Of a stretch of DNA of 36,844 nucleotides, positions 8,049-17,203 are shown one piece after another. The position numbers and the translations under genes are program-made. The stretch's first letter is position 1. Each line of letters starts with the position of its first letter. The notes below the pieces were generated by a model, which was not told the DNA's origin, made no database searches, and saw only the letters and a list, made by a program, of their open reading frames with translations. The DNA is from Paracoccaceae bacterium (lineage in GTDB: Bacteria > Pseudomonadota > Alphaproteobacteria > Rhodobacterales > Rhodobacteraceae): positions 1-36,844 of the forward strand of contig JAJFIC010000111.1 of the NCBI GenBank assembly GCA_021775315.1, read 5' to 3'.

Positions 8049-10985
8049 CTATCCAAGGGCCGCATCACACCGGCCACAAACACCGGCATGCGCATGGCGA
8101 CCGACATCCGGCAGAATTTTCCAACAGCGACCGCATTTTTCGCCCATCGCACGCTCAAACACAACGCCGATGCCCTCAGTTTCCGGCAGACGAAACGCCT
8201 CTGCCGGAATAGGATCGCCCGTCAGAACCACAGAAGAGGTAATGCACATATCGGCAAATGGCACGGATTTCACCGCCGCCAAAACCTCAGCATCGCGCAC
8301 ATGCACAACCGGTGCCGCCTCAAGCGAAGCACCGATAACCTTGTCCTGCCGCTGAATTTCCAGCGCCGCTGTTACCACACGACGAACACGGCGAATGGAT
8401 TCCCACTTGGCCGCCAACGCCTCATCACGCCAACTGGTCGGCGTGTCCGGGAAATCCACCAAATGGACCGAGCTGTCATCGCCCGGGAACCGTTCCAGCC
8501 AGACATCTTCCATGGTGAACACCAGAATTGGCGCAAGCCAAGTGGTCAGGCGGTGAAACAACAGATCGAGCACGGTCTGCGCCGCACGGCGCGTCTGGCT
8601 GTCATCGCCATCACAATACAAAACGTCCTTGCGGATATCAAAAAACACAGACGATAAATCAACCGTGCAGAACTGAAACAACGCCTGAAACACGCCCTGA
8701 AAATCATAAGAGCCATAGCCGTCACGCACCACCTGATCCAACTCAGACATGCGGTGCAGCACCCAGCGTTCCAGCTCCGGCATGTCCGCCGCCGCAACCG
8801 CATTTGCGGCGTCATACCCATTCAGATTGCCCAACATAAACCGCAGCGTATTGCGCAGACGACGGTATGAATCCGCCACCCCTTTCAGGATTTCCGGCCC
8901 GATCCGCTGGTCATTGGTGAAATCCACCTGCGCCACCCAAAGCCGCAGAATATCCGCGCCATATTGCTTGGTCACAGCCGCCGGCACGATAGTATTGCCC
9001 AGGGATTTGGACATTTTCATGCCCTTTTCATCCAGCGTAAACCCGTGTGTCAGAACACCTTTGTAAGGCGCGCGGCCCTTGGTGCCACAGGCCTGCAACA
9101 TCGACGAATGGAACCAACCGCGATGCTGATCGGTGCCTTCCAGATAAAGGTCAGCAATCCCATCCGGCGTGCCATCGGCGCGGTCGCGCAAAACGAACGC
9201 ATGGGTGGAACCACTGTCAAACCAAACATCCAGAATGTCATCGACTTTTTCCCAATCGGCAGGATCATGCAGCCCGTCAAGGAAACGCGCCTTGGCGCCA
9301 TCCTCATACCACGCATCTGCACCGCTTTCGCGAAACGCCGCCGAAATCCGGTCATTCACCACAGTATCGCGCAGGATATCCACCTGCCCGTTGCCGGCGT
9401 CCCTGATAAAACAGGTCAGCGGCACGCCCCAGGCGCGCTGGCGGGACATCACCCAATCAGGCCGCGCCTCGATCATTGAAAACAGCCGGTTGCGCCCGGT
9501 CTGCGGCGTCCATGTCACCAGATTGTCGATGCTGGCCAACGCCCGTTCCCGGATCGTCTTGCCGTTCTCATCCATCCCGTCATTCAGCGGCTTATCAATA
9601 GCGGTAAACCATTGCGGCGTATTGCGGAAAATCACCGGCGCTTTGGACCGCCACGAATGCGGATAGCTGTGCTTAACCCGCCCCCGTGCAATCAACGCCC
9701 CGCTTTCCACCAGCTTGGCAATCACCGCGGTGTTGGCCTTGCCTTCTTTACCCTTGCGATCAAACACCTCAAGACCCGCAAAAAACGGCACGAAATCCTC
9801 AAACGCGCTGCTTTCGTTGACATTATGCGTCATCCGGTCGGTCCAGCCGCGCTTCACAAAGCATTCATAATCGTCAGCACCGTGGCTCGGTGCGGTGTGC
9901 ACAAACCCCGTCCCGGCCTCATCCGTCACATGATCGCCGTCGATCATCGGAACGCTTTCGGCGTAATCCCAGAACGGATCAAGATCGGCAAACGGGTGCT
10001 TCATCACCAACCCGTCCAGATCATCCGCCGTCACATCCTTGACCCGCGTAAATTCTGTAACCCGCGATTTCTCCAAAACATCCGCCGCAAGCGCATCGGC
10101 CAGCAGGAACAAATCACCTAGCGCGGTCCAGCTTTCTTCTTGCGTTTCCTCAACCCGGTAAAGCCCATAGGCAATCTTTGGATTATAGGCCACGGCCTTG
10201 TTTGACGGGATCGTCCAGGGCGTTGTCGTCCAGATCACAACCGACACATCGGCTTCTTTATTGCCAAAAATACTCAAATCCGACGCCGGAACTAACTCGC
10301 CATCTACAGACTTGCCAACCACCGGAAACTTCACCCAGATCGTATGGCTCTGATGATCGTGATACTCGATCTCAGCCTCAGCCAGCGCGGTCTTTTCAAC
10401 CGGGCTCCACATCACCGGCTTTGACCCACGATAAAGCGCGCCGTTCATTACGAACTTCATGAACTCCTCAGCAATCACCGCCTCAGAACTAAAATCCATC
10501 GTCTTATAGGGATCAGCCCAGTTGCCGGTGATCCCCAGCCGCTTGAACTCGTCGCGCTGGATATCGACCCAACCCTCGGCAAACTTGCGGCACTCGCCGC
10601 GCAGCTCGTTGATCGGCACGTCGTCCTTGTTCTTGCCCTTAGCGCGGTACTGCTCTTCGATTTTCCACTCAATCGGCAGGCCGTGGCAATCCCAGCCCGG
10701 CACATACCGGCTGTCTTTGCCCATCATCTGCTGGCTGCGCACAACCATATCTTTCAGCGTCTTGTTCAGCGCGTGCCCGATATGCAGATGCCCGTTGGCA
10801 TAGGGCGGGCCGTCATGCAGCACAAAACTTTCGCGCCCGGTCTTTTCGCGCAGCCGGTCATAAATGCCGATCTGCTCCCACCGCGCCAGCCATTCAGGTT
10901 CACGTTTCGGCAATCCCGCCCGCATCGGAAAATCGGTGACAGGCAGGTTCAGAGTATCTTTGTAGTCAGGGGTATCGGCGCACAT
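8049..10985 (-). CDS. ileS: isoleucine--tRNA ligase
   Basis: A 978-residue class I aminoacyl-tRNA synthetase charging tRNA-Ile. The HIGH motif is in HLHIGH (residues 66-71) and KMSKS is at 657-661. The editing (CP1) domain between them contains ADVSVVIWTTTPWTIPSNKA. The C-terminal zinc ribbon is intact, with cysteines at 951, 954, 970 and 973, which is the bacterial IleS1 arrangement and typical of mupirocin-sensitive enzymes. The length is normal for alphaproteobacteria. The ATG at 10985 is preceded by GGAG at a 10-base spacing. The leader upstream (10986-11159) contains a hairpin described separately. Confidence 0.97.
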   Translation of the reverse strand: MCADTPDYKDTLNLPVTDFPMRAGLPKREPEWLARWEQIGIYDRLREKTGRESFVLHDGPPYANGHLHIGHALNKTLKDMVVRSQQMMGKDSRYVPGWDCHGLPIEWKIEEQYRAKGKNKDDVPINELRGECRKFAEGWVDIQRDEFKRLGITGNWADPYKTMDFSSEAVIAEEFMKFVMNGALYRGSKPVMWSPVEKTALAEAEIEYHDHQSHTIWVKFPVVGKSVDGELVPASDLSIFGNKEADVSVVIWTTTPWTIPSNKAVAYNPKIAYGLYRVEETQEESWTALGDLFLLADALAADVLEKSRVTEFTRVKDVTADDLDGLVMKHPFADLDPFWDYAESVPMIDGDHVTDEAGTGFVHTAPSHGADDYECFVKRGWTDRMTHNVNESSAFEDFVPFFAGLEVFDRKGKEGKANTAVIAKLVESGALIARGRVKHSYPHSWRSKAPVIFRNTPQWFTAIDKPLNDGMDENGKTIRERALASIDNLVTWTPQTGRNRLFSMIEARPDWVMSRQRAWGVPLTCFIRDAGNGQVDILRDTVVNDRISAAFRESGADAWYEDGAKARFLDGLHDPADWEKVDDILDVWFDSGSTHAFVLRDRADGTPDGIADLYLEGTDQHRGWFHSSMLQACGTKGRAPYKGVLTHGFTLDEKGMKMSKSLGNTIVPAAVTKQYGADILRLWVAQVDFTNDQRIGPEILKGVADSYRRLRNTLRFMLGNLNGYDAANAVAAADMPELERWVLHRMSELDQVVRDGYGSYDFQGVFQALFQFCTVDLSSVFFDIRKDVLYCDGDDSQTRRAAQTVLDLLFHRLTTWLAPILVFTMEDVWLERFPGDDSSVHLVDFPDTPTSWRDEALAAKWESIRRVRRVVTAALEIQRQDKVIGASLEAAPVVHVRDAEVLAAVKSVPFADMCITSSVVLTGDPIPAEAFRLPETEGIGVVFERAMGEKCGRCWKILPDVGRHAHAGVCGRCDAALG

Positions 10986-11053
10986 GATGTGTCGGCTCCG
11001 CTTTTAATGTCAAATCTGGATGAGGTGCGGCGCGAGATTTCATACGCCAAGCT

Positions 11054-11081
11054 CCCGGCTACTCAGGCTCTGAGCGCCGGG
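11054..11081 (-). other. hairpin in the leader region of ileS
   Basis: CCCGGC pairs with GCCGGG and, inside that, CTCAG pairs with CTGAG around a GCT loop, separated by a small asymmetric internal loop. It lies between the orphan gene ending at 11160 and the ileS start at 10985. No T-run follows on either strand, so it is not a convincing intrinsic terminator. It may be leader structure or chance. Confidence 0.35.
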
Positions 11082-11159
11082 TCTGTAATTCGCAGGATAA
11101 TGCCGAATATACGTCCCATGCGGGCGTTATAGACCGATGATCCGGCCCCGTCCAGACGG

Positions 11160-11873
11160 TCAATCGCTGACGGTTACCTCTGCGGAACGCACATCAGCGC
11201 CGCTCAGCACAACAATCACCGTCTGGTCGGAAACGAATGCCCGAACACGGGCCTTAATCCATTTAGCGGGATCGTCTTTATGCCAGATTATCACATCAAT
11301 CGGATTGCGGCCTTGCCGAATCTGAAGCACCGCAGGGGCCTCGATCGCCTCGGTCATTGGCGGTAAGGTCACGTAATGGGCCTGCGCCAGATAACCGCTT
11401 TGCGCGTCGCCATTTGAGTTTATCACTGATACACTGATTTTTCGGCAACCAAGCTTGGTATCCTCAGGATCAAAGCCGCGATGGCTTGGGGTTTCCTCAT
11501 CAACGTTTCCGATTTCTTCAGCAGAAGGGGCTGAGATGCAGGCATCTTCCGGGTGATACCCTTTTATGGCCGGACAACTCGCCATTTCATAGTTTAAGCA
11601 AAGATCCTCCAACAGATAGGGCGCGACATAGTGCGAGAAATTCACAATTCTGTGGGCAGATTGTACAATTGGCCCAAGCAAGCTGACTTTGACGACTCGC
11701 CGCATCTTTTCCATCTGGACCGGCCATGGTGAACCATCTTCCGGGACGGCGAATTCATGCAAAAGTATCGCTCGCTCTCCGGCGGCTGGCCATAGGTGAA
11801 TCATACACGTGAATCCCTTGAGTCCGCAGTTTTGGTGATCCTTCAAACTAACGGTGAAAGTAACTTTATCCAT
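11160..11873 (-). CDS. hypothetical protein, low-GC orphan
   Basis: A 237-residue protein I do not recognise. The start is ATG at 11873 with GGGAG just upstream. There is no signal peptide or transmembrane segment. Eight cysteines are scattered (residues 16, 23, 92, 100, 112 and 143 among them) without a metal-site spacing I know. The C-terminal 70 residues (VLQIRQGRNPIDVIIWHKDD, then ARVRAFVSDQTVIVVLSGAD) look like a beta-rich domain, and the middle is acidic and loop-like. GC content, counted by hand over 11401-11700, is about 49 percent, clearly below the neighbouring ileS and DUF2339 genes. This suggests a recent arrival or a lineage-specific gene. Neighbours give no functional hint. Confidence 0.75.
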   Translation of the reverse strand: MDKVTFTVSLKDHQNCGLKGFTCMIHLWPAAGERAILLHEFAVPEDGSPWPVQMEKMRRVVKVSLLGPIVQSAHRIVNFSHYVAPYLLEDLCLNYEMASCPAIKGYHPEDACISAPSAEEIGNVDEETPSHRGFDPEDTKLGCRKISVSVINSNGDAQSGYLAQAHYVTLPPMTEAIEAPAVLQIRQGRNPIDVIIWHKDDPAKWIKARVRAFVSDQTVIVVLSGADVRSAEVTVSD

Positions 11874-11945
11874 AAACTTGCTCCCTGACTATTTGTATCA
11901 AATATTCTCCAAGACTATCACAATTTCCGATCACCCGGCAATATC

Positions 11946-14747
11946 TCACGCGGATGGAGGTTTATCACCTGCCTCAGTGTCTTTGCCGCTCACGCGCGTC
12001 CCAAACCACCGATCCAGCCACGCCAAACCGGCCAGCGCCAGTCCCAGCACCAGAAACGAGAAGACCCGCGTCAACCCGGTCAGCCCGGAAACGTCAATCA
12101 GGAATACTTTGGCCACCGTCAGGCCGATGCCCGCCAATGCCAGTTTGCGCAACAAATCGGAATGGCGGTAAAACGCGAAGAACAGCAATCCGGTTGCCGC
12201 CAGCAGCATCGCAACCGTGTAGGTGTAAAGCTCGGGGTCCGTGGTCCCGGCAACCGACAAGTCATCACCACGCCAAAACCGCCGGATTTCCAGCGCCACA
12301 TAAAGCCCACTGTAAAACACCCCAAGCCCCCCGATGATGTAACGCAGCCAGTTCGGCAAATGGCTGAACCAAGCCGCGACCAGCAGGAACAGCAACGCTG
12401 GCAAAGCGTAGGCCACAAACAGCGAATCCAGCACATAAGGCCCGTATACCGGCTCCCAGGCATTAAACAGCGGATTAACGTCAGTCGTCGCCACCGCCAG
12501 CGCACCAAGCCCAACAAGGGCATAAAAGCCCGCCAGCCCAATCCTGATCCAACGCCGCAGTTCATCATACTGCAACCGCCACAACTGATTTGCGGCCGAC
12601 ACCAACCAGACAATCCCCATCATCGAAACCACCGCATGGCTCAGGCCCTTCATTGGCCAGTATAGATCGGCAACCCGCAAGATCAGGATCGAGCCAAACA
12701 CCGCTGCAAGGCTCCAGAACGCGCCATCGGCAACCGCAAAACTGATCCGTCGCCCGCTTTGCGCCAGCAACAAACGCGACGCCCACAGCAACAACAGCAC
12801 CGCCACAAAGATCGCCACAAACTCCCAAAGCGGCGCATCCCATGCCCAAAATACCCCCGGATCAAGCACCAGCCGCCACATCATCACCCCTACGCCGACA
12901 TTGATGAAAACCGGCACCGCAGGCAGCGCGTACCGCCGATCCAGAACCGTGGCCACCAAGACCATCACCGCCAGCGCCAGCGTTAGCGCCGCGGCTGACA
13001 GCATCAAAATCAACGCCAGCGAAATCATCGTCAGCGCCGCCAGCGTGAAATAGGCCGCGGCGGTGTGATCGGCACCATCCTTGCGGCCAAACCGTTCGGC
13101 CAGCAGCACCATCAGGGCCGCCACGACCATCACATGCAAGGCCCAGACATCCGCGCCGATAACCCGCGATGGCTGCCAAAACAGTTCCAGAACGATCGCC
13201 ACCAACGGCGCCAGAACCGCCGCTGCCAAAGCCCAGATCGCGCGATAAGGCGCGCCTGTATAGCTGCGCCAAGCGGCCACCAGCGACATCACCAGACCCG
13301 CACCCAGCAGGATCATCACGCTCCAAGGTGCCGCTTCTTCGTCCAGCGGAACCGCCGCGATGTCCCAGGCCTTGATCACCGGACCCCAAATGGCCACCTC
13401 CAGCCAGATCAGACCGGGCAAGGCCAGCATCGGCAGCACCACCAGATCGCCAAGGGCGCGGGCCGAACGCATCCAGATTGCCGACAGGCCAAACAGGATC
13501 ATCAGCACGCTCAGCACCAGCCAGAAACTGCCCCCCTCAGTGCTGGCAACCCAAAACCCGGCACCTGTTGTTGCGGCAAAGACCCCCGCCACCAGACGCG
13601 TCGGAAACCCGGTTTCACCCTCAAATTGAAACTTGCTGCTAAGCAGCGAAACAAGCTGTTCCAGAACCATCGTGCCGGATTGCTGCGGCGTCAAACGCCG
13701 CTCTGGAATGACCGCAGCGGCCAGCGTGACTACCAAACCAAAGGCCAGAAAATGCAGCCCGCCACCAGCGACGGCAAAGATATTTGCGGCCCCGGCAAAG
13801 GCCAGCAAAACCGCATAACCCGACAACCAGGCCCAGCGTTTGAACGTATCCACCGCCATTGCCGTCAAGGTAATGACTGCGAAATAGTAATAAAGCAGGT
13901 TCGCAGAGCCCGGATCGCCACCAACCAGAAACGGCGCCAGCACAGCACCCAGAATGCCGATCCCGGCCAACAATGCCCCATAAAACCAGCCGATCAGAAC
14001 GGCCAAAACACCGATCAATGCCAAGCCAAACAAGGCCGCCTCAGGCCCGATCAGATCATATAAAACCCGCGCCGACAGCACGGCGGCAAACAACGACAGC
14101 AAACCACCTGCGGCAAAGGTCGACGGCAAATAGGCAAATAAATCATCCGCTCGATCACCACCTTTACGGCGCAAATATTCGCCAAACGCGATCAGAACCG
14201 CGCCCAGCACCAAGGCCGATGCCACACGCATGGCCGGTGACAGGACGCCAGTTTCGACGCCATATTGCACCAAAAACACCCCCGCCAACCCAAGCGAGGC
14301 CGCCGCAACCAGATAGAACCAATTAAGCCGCGCCCAGTTCAGTGCAGCCCCAATCACATCCGCGTCAAACAAGTAACGCTTTGACGGCACAGCCCGCTTG
14401 GGTGCCTTTTCGACCCCGGACCGGGCCAAAAGTGCGGCGTTTTCCTGCGCGGAATTTTGCGCCGCAACCTTCCACGGCTCAGTTGGTGTGCTAACGCCTT
14501 CGGTAATGGATTGGGGTTTGGTGGCCTCTGCGGCGGCTGGATTCGGTTTGGGTTCAACCGGTGCTGCTGTGACCGGGGGCTTGTAGGTCTGGTACGCCGC
14601 GGCCTCTGATGTTCGTTGCGCCTGACGCAGTTGATCCAGGTTTTTTTCCAGCTTGTCTTCTAACGCCGAAACCCGCTTTTGCAGCCGGATAAACACCACC
14701 AGCAAAAACCCGATCGCTGCCACCAGCAAAATGGTAAAATCAATCAA
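11946..14747 (-). CDS. DUF2339 family multi-pass membrane protein
   Basis: A very large inner-membrane protein of about 933 residues. It opens with one transmembrane helix (FTILLVAAIGFLLVVFI), then a coiled coil (RLQKRVSALEDKLEKNLDQL), then a Pro/Ala-rich linker of roughly 100 residues. The rest is a long run of hydrophobic segments, probably more than 20 helices, to near the C-terminus. This is the layout of the DUF2339 predicted membrane protein family, whose function is unknown. I favour a TTG start at 14747 because GGAG lies 7 bases ahead of it and the transmembrane helix then begins at once. An upstream TTG at 14774 has no ribosome binding site. It is divergent from the FAD monooxygenase gene. 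Confidence 0.88.
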   Translation of the reverse strand: MIDFTILLVAAIGFLLVVFIRLQKRVSALEDKLEKNLDQLRQAQRTSEAAAYQTYKPPVTAAPVEPKPNPAAAEATKPQSITEGVSTPTEPWKVAAQNSAQENAALLARSGVEKAPKRAVPSKRYLFDADVIGAALNWARLNWFYLVAAASLGLAGVFLVQYGVETGVLSPAMRVASALVLGAVLIAFGEYLRRKGGDRADDLFAYLPSTFAAGGLLSLFAAVLSARVLYDLIGPEAALFGLALIGVLAVLIGWFYGALLAGIGILGAVLAPFLVGGDPGSANLLYYYFAVITLTAMAVDTFKRWAWLSGYAVLLAFAGAANIFAVAGGGLHFLAFGLVVTLAAAVIPERRLTPQQSGTMVLEQLVSLLSSKFQFEGETGFPTRLVAGVFAATTGAGFWVASTEGGSFWLVLSVLMILFGLSAIWMRSARALGDLVVLPMLALPGLIWLEVAIWGPVIKAWDIAAVPLDEEAAPWSVMILLGAGLVMSLVAAWRSYTGAPYRAIWALAAAVLAPLVAIVLELFWQPSRVIGADVWALHVMVVAALMVLLAERFGRKDGADHTAAAYFTLAALTMISLALILMLSAAALTLALAVMVLVATVLDRRYALPAVPVFINVGVGVMMWRLVLDPGVFWAWDAPLWEFVAIFVAVLLLLWASRLLLAQSGRRISFAVADGAFWSLAAVFGSILILRVADLYWPMKGLSHAVVSMMGIVWLVSAANQLWRLQYDELRRWIRIGLAGFYALVGLGALAVATTDVNPLFNAWEPVYGPYVLDSLFVAYALPALLFLLVAAWFSHLPNWLRYIIGGLGVFYSGLYVALEIRRFWRGDDLSVAGTTDPELYTYTVAMLLAATGLLFFAFYRHSDLLRKLALAGIGLTVAKVFLIDVSGLTGLTRVFSFLVLGLALAGLAWLDRWFGTRVSGKDTEAGDKPPSA

Positions 14748-14754
14748 ATCACCG

Positions 14755-14758
14755 CTCC
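14755..14758 (-). promoter_or_regulatory. ribosome binding site deciding the TTG start of the DUF2339 gene
   Basis: GGAG on the minus strand, 7 bases before a TTG at 14747. No comparable site precedes the alternative TTG at 14774, and no in-frame ATG exists near either. Confidence 0.6.
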
Positions 14759-14888
14759 GAATACCTCTGGTCAAATTTGGCAGAACCGTAACCGACAGTG
14801 TTTAATCTGTCCACTTTGCATAGCGATCAGCAGGCCCAAAAGGCCGCACCGCCCTGTACAGAGCTTTGGCAAAACGCTAGGCAACATC

Positions 14889-16100
14889 ATGCAGACCAAG
14901 CTTAACATCGCCATCGCCGGTTGCGGCATCGCCGGGTTGGCCGCCGCCGCTTTGCTGGCGCAGCAGGGCCATAACATCCACCTTTATGATCAGTTCGACC
15001 AGCCGGAGCCGGTCGGCTCGGGTCTGGTGATCCAACCCGTCGGACAAGTCGTCATGCAGGTCGCAGGCGCGCTGCCCGAAGCACTTGCCCACGGCAACAA
15101 AATCAAACACCTGACCGGCCATACCAGCCCGGCCAATAAACTGGTGCTGAAGGCAGGCTATGGCGATGGCTTTGGGCTGGCCATTCATCGCGCCAGTCTG
15201 TTTGCGGCCCTGTTTCGCGCCGCCGAACAGGCAGGTGTGACCGTGATCCCGAACGCGCGCATTCGCGCCACCAGACTGGCAGGCAATGGCCGCCACCTGC
15301 ACACCCAATCCGGCGAAAACGAAGATCCGTTTGACCTGATTATTGACGCGACCGGGGCGCATTCCCCCCTGTCACCGATTGTGAACCAGCCGCTGCCGTT
15401 CGGCGCACTTTGGGCCACCGTGGACTGGCCGCAAGACAGCCCGTTGCCCATGAATGCCCTTAGCCAGAAATACCGGGGCTCGGCGATCATGGCCGGGGTT
15501 TTGCCGATTGGGCGACTGCTGGATGGGCCGGGTTCTAAGGCGGCGATCTTTTGGTCGCTTAGGCATAGCGACCTGCCGAACTGGCAACAAACCCCGCTTG
15601 ATCACTGGCGCGATAGTGTTCACAGGCTTTGGCCGGAATTTGCGCCTTTCATCAATCAGGTAGGCCAACATTCCGATTTCACCATGGCTCGCTACAGCCA
15701 CGGCACCCTAACAAACCCGGTCAGTTCGCGGCTGGTGCATATCGGCGACGCCGCCCACACGGCCAGCCCGCAACTGGGTCAGGGCGCGAACATGGCCCTG
15801 CTGGATGCCTTTGCCCTTGCCAGCGCCATTGCCGCGCGCGCAGATCTGGTGAACGCGCTTGAAACCTACCGGATGGCGCGGCGCAATCACATCCGGACCT
15901 ATCAGGCGATCAGCCGCCTATTTACACCGCTATACCAGTCAGACAGCCGGGTTCTGCCGATCTTGCGCGATCACGTGCTGGCCCCAATCAGCGGTCTTGG
16001 ACCAATGCAAAAACTGCTGTCGCGACTGGTCAGCGGCGATCTTGTGCCCCCGGTTCAGGCTGGATTGCGCTGGCCCGGATCAGGGGGTTCAGGGGTTTGA
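14889..16100 (+). CDS. FAD-dependent monooxygenase (PHBH/UbiH-like fold)
   Basis: A 403-residue flavoprotein of the group A aromatic hydroxylase fold. The dinucleotide-binding motif GCGIAG is at residues 11-16, with the ribose-binding acid at the end of strand 2 (LYDQ, Asp34). The second FAD motif, IGDAAHTASPQLGQGANMAL, starts near residue 285. The mid-region DG-type motif appears as LIIDATGAHS near residues 152-161. These place it with salicylate hydroxylase, UbiH and VisC-like enzymes, which use NAD(P)H and O2 to hydroxylate an aromatic or related ring. The substrate cannot be told from the sequence. The start is the ATG directly ahead of the Rossmann strand. It stands alone, divergent from the DUF2339 gene, and is followed by a strong hairpin. 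Confidence 0.88.
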   Translation: MQTKLNIAIAGCGIAGLAAAALLAQQGHNIHLYDQFDQPEPVGSGLVIQPVGQVVMQVAGALPEALAHGNKIKHLTGHTSPANKLVLKAGYGDGFGLAIHRASLFAALFRAAEQAGVTVIPNARIRATRLAGNGRHLHTQSGENEDPFDLIIDATGAHSPLSPIVNQPLPFGALWATVDWPQDSPLPMNALSQKYRGSAIMAGVLPIGRLLDGPGSKAAIFWSLRHSDLPNWQQTPLDHWRDSVHRLWPEFAPFINQVGQHSDFTMARYSHGTLTNPVSSRLVHIGDAAHTASPQLGQGANMALLDAFALASAIAARADLVNALETYRMARRNHIRTYQAISRLFTPLYQSDSRVLPILRDHVLAPISGLGPMQKLLSRLVSGDLVPPVQAGLRWPGSGGSGV

Positions 16101-16134
16101 TAATGCGGCCTGATGCTTTGCATTCAGGCGATGG

Positions 16135-16190
16135 CCGGAGGGGGCTGTCTGCCCCCTCCGGACCTCCCCCGAGGATATTTTGAAAAAGAA
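16135..16190 (+). terminator. GC-rich hairpin plus conserved tail (recurrent element, copy 1)
   Basis: A perfect 11-bp stem, CCGGAGGGGGC with GCCCCCTCCGG, closes on a 5-base loop at 16146-16150. It is followed by CCCCCGAGGATATTTTGA and an A/G-rich run. It sits between the convergent FAD monooxygenase and TIGR01620 genes and probably ends transcription there. The tail is not a classic T-run but matches those of two other intergenic elements in the window. Confidence 0.65.
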
Positions 16191-16204
16191 GAAGGGTGGG
16201 CAGG

Positions 16205-17203
16205 TTAGCTGCGGGTAAACAAACCCGTCAGGGCGTTTTTGACCAACAACGTCACACGCGGTCGCGGCAAGGCGCGAAACGGCATCGGGCGACAGACCTC
16301 CATTGCGGCAACACCAACCCGTGCGGTCAGCGCACCATTGACCACGCCTTCGCCAAAACGGCGCGACAGTTTTGACACCAGACCACCGCCAAGCACCGAG
16401 CCGATCAGATCATCGCCCACGGCCACAGCACCCGTGGCCGCCAGATGCACCAAAACGGTTTTCAGCAAACGCCACGAGCCGAACGAGCCCGCCCTGCCGC
16501 CATAAATCTCAGCAATCCGGCGCACCATGCGCAGGTTCGCCGTCAACGCGACAACCACATCGGCAAGCGCCAGCGGCACGATCGCGGTGATGCTGGCCAC
16601 CTGACGCGCGGCGGCCTCGACCTCGCGCTTAGCGGCAGCGTCAAGCGGGGTCATCAGGTCGCGCTCGGTCACGGCCAGCAACGCGTCGCCATCCAGCACT
16701 TCGTCGCGGCGTGTGGTCAGGTTTTCGCGCGCCCAGCGCATATCTTCGCGGCCTCGGTAAAAGGCGGCCAACTGGTCTGACATCGCCCTGGCCTGCGCAA
16801 GTTCGCCCAGCACCAATGCCTCGTCCACCGCGCTGCGCAACCGATCAACCCGGCGCAATCTGGCCAGCGACAGATATTCGCGCAGCGAAAGGCCAAGGCC
16901 CGCGAACAGAAACAGCCCAACCCCTGCCAGCACCGCCCGCCCAAGCCAGATATTGCGCCCCAGCATATCGGCGGCGAAATCCCAGGCGGCGATGGAAATC
17001 ACGGTGGTCAACAGCGCCAGCAAAGTACCAACAAATAACCGCCACAGGAACGAGGGCTTACGCGCCGCCAGCAGGGCAAGTGTCTGAACCGCCTGACCTT
17101 TTGGCAGATCGTCATGCAGGTCAGGCACCAAAGGCGCCGTCGCCGGGGTGATTTCGTCTAGCCCATCCATTTCGATCACAACCGGGCCGTTTTTCATACT
17201 CAT
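16205..17203 (-). CDS. TIGR01620/YcjF-like inner-membrane protein (DUF697)
   Basis: A 332-residue membrane protein of the TIGR01620/YcjF family. After a hydrophilic N-terminus of about 65 residues there are two adjacent transmembrane helices (LFVGTLLALLTTVISIAAWDF and the segment around AVLAGVGLFLFAGLGLSL). A long helical cytoplasmic region follows, then the DUF697 domain (SITAIVPLALADVVVALTANLRMVRRIAEIYGG and VGDDLIGSVLGGGLVSKLS). It overlaps the stop of the ycjX-like gene in an ATGA and so is coupled to it. The pair is widely conserved and in enterobacteria belongs to the phage-shock regulon, but the biochemical role is unknown. No sigma-54 or PspF site was recognised here. Confidence 0.9.
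   Translation of the reverse strand: MSMKNGPVVIEMDGLDEITPATAPLVPDLHDDLPKGQAVQTLALLAARKPSFLWRLFVGTLLALLTTVISIAAWDFAADMLGRNIWLGRAVLAGVGLFLFAGLGLSLREYLSLARLRRVDRLRSAVDEALVLGELAQARAMSDQLAAFYRGREDMRWARENLTTRRDEVLDGDALLAVTERDLMTPLDAAAKREVEAAARQVASITAIVPLALADVVVALTANLRMVRRIAEIYGGRAGSFGSWRLLKTVLVHLAATGAVAVGDDLIGSVLGGGLVSKLSRRFGEGVVNGALTARVGVAAMEVCRPMPFRALPRPRVTLLVKNALTGLFTRS

Noticed and set aside
11890-11904. TATTTG-TAT-CAAATA inverted repeat upstream of the low-GC orphan as a GntR site
   Set aside because: The spacing differs by one base from the TTTGTATACAAA sites, and 6-bp AT-rich arms are expected by chance.
13065-14063. Long plus-strand open frame of 332 codons opposite the DUF2339 gene
   Set aside because: Its predicted protein is rich in Gln, His, Arg and Pro, as expected from the antisense of GC-rich membrane-protein codons, and the DUF2339 frame is clearly real.
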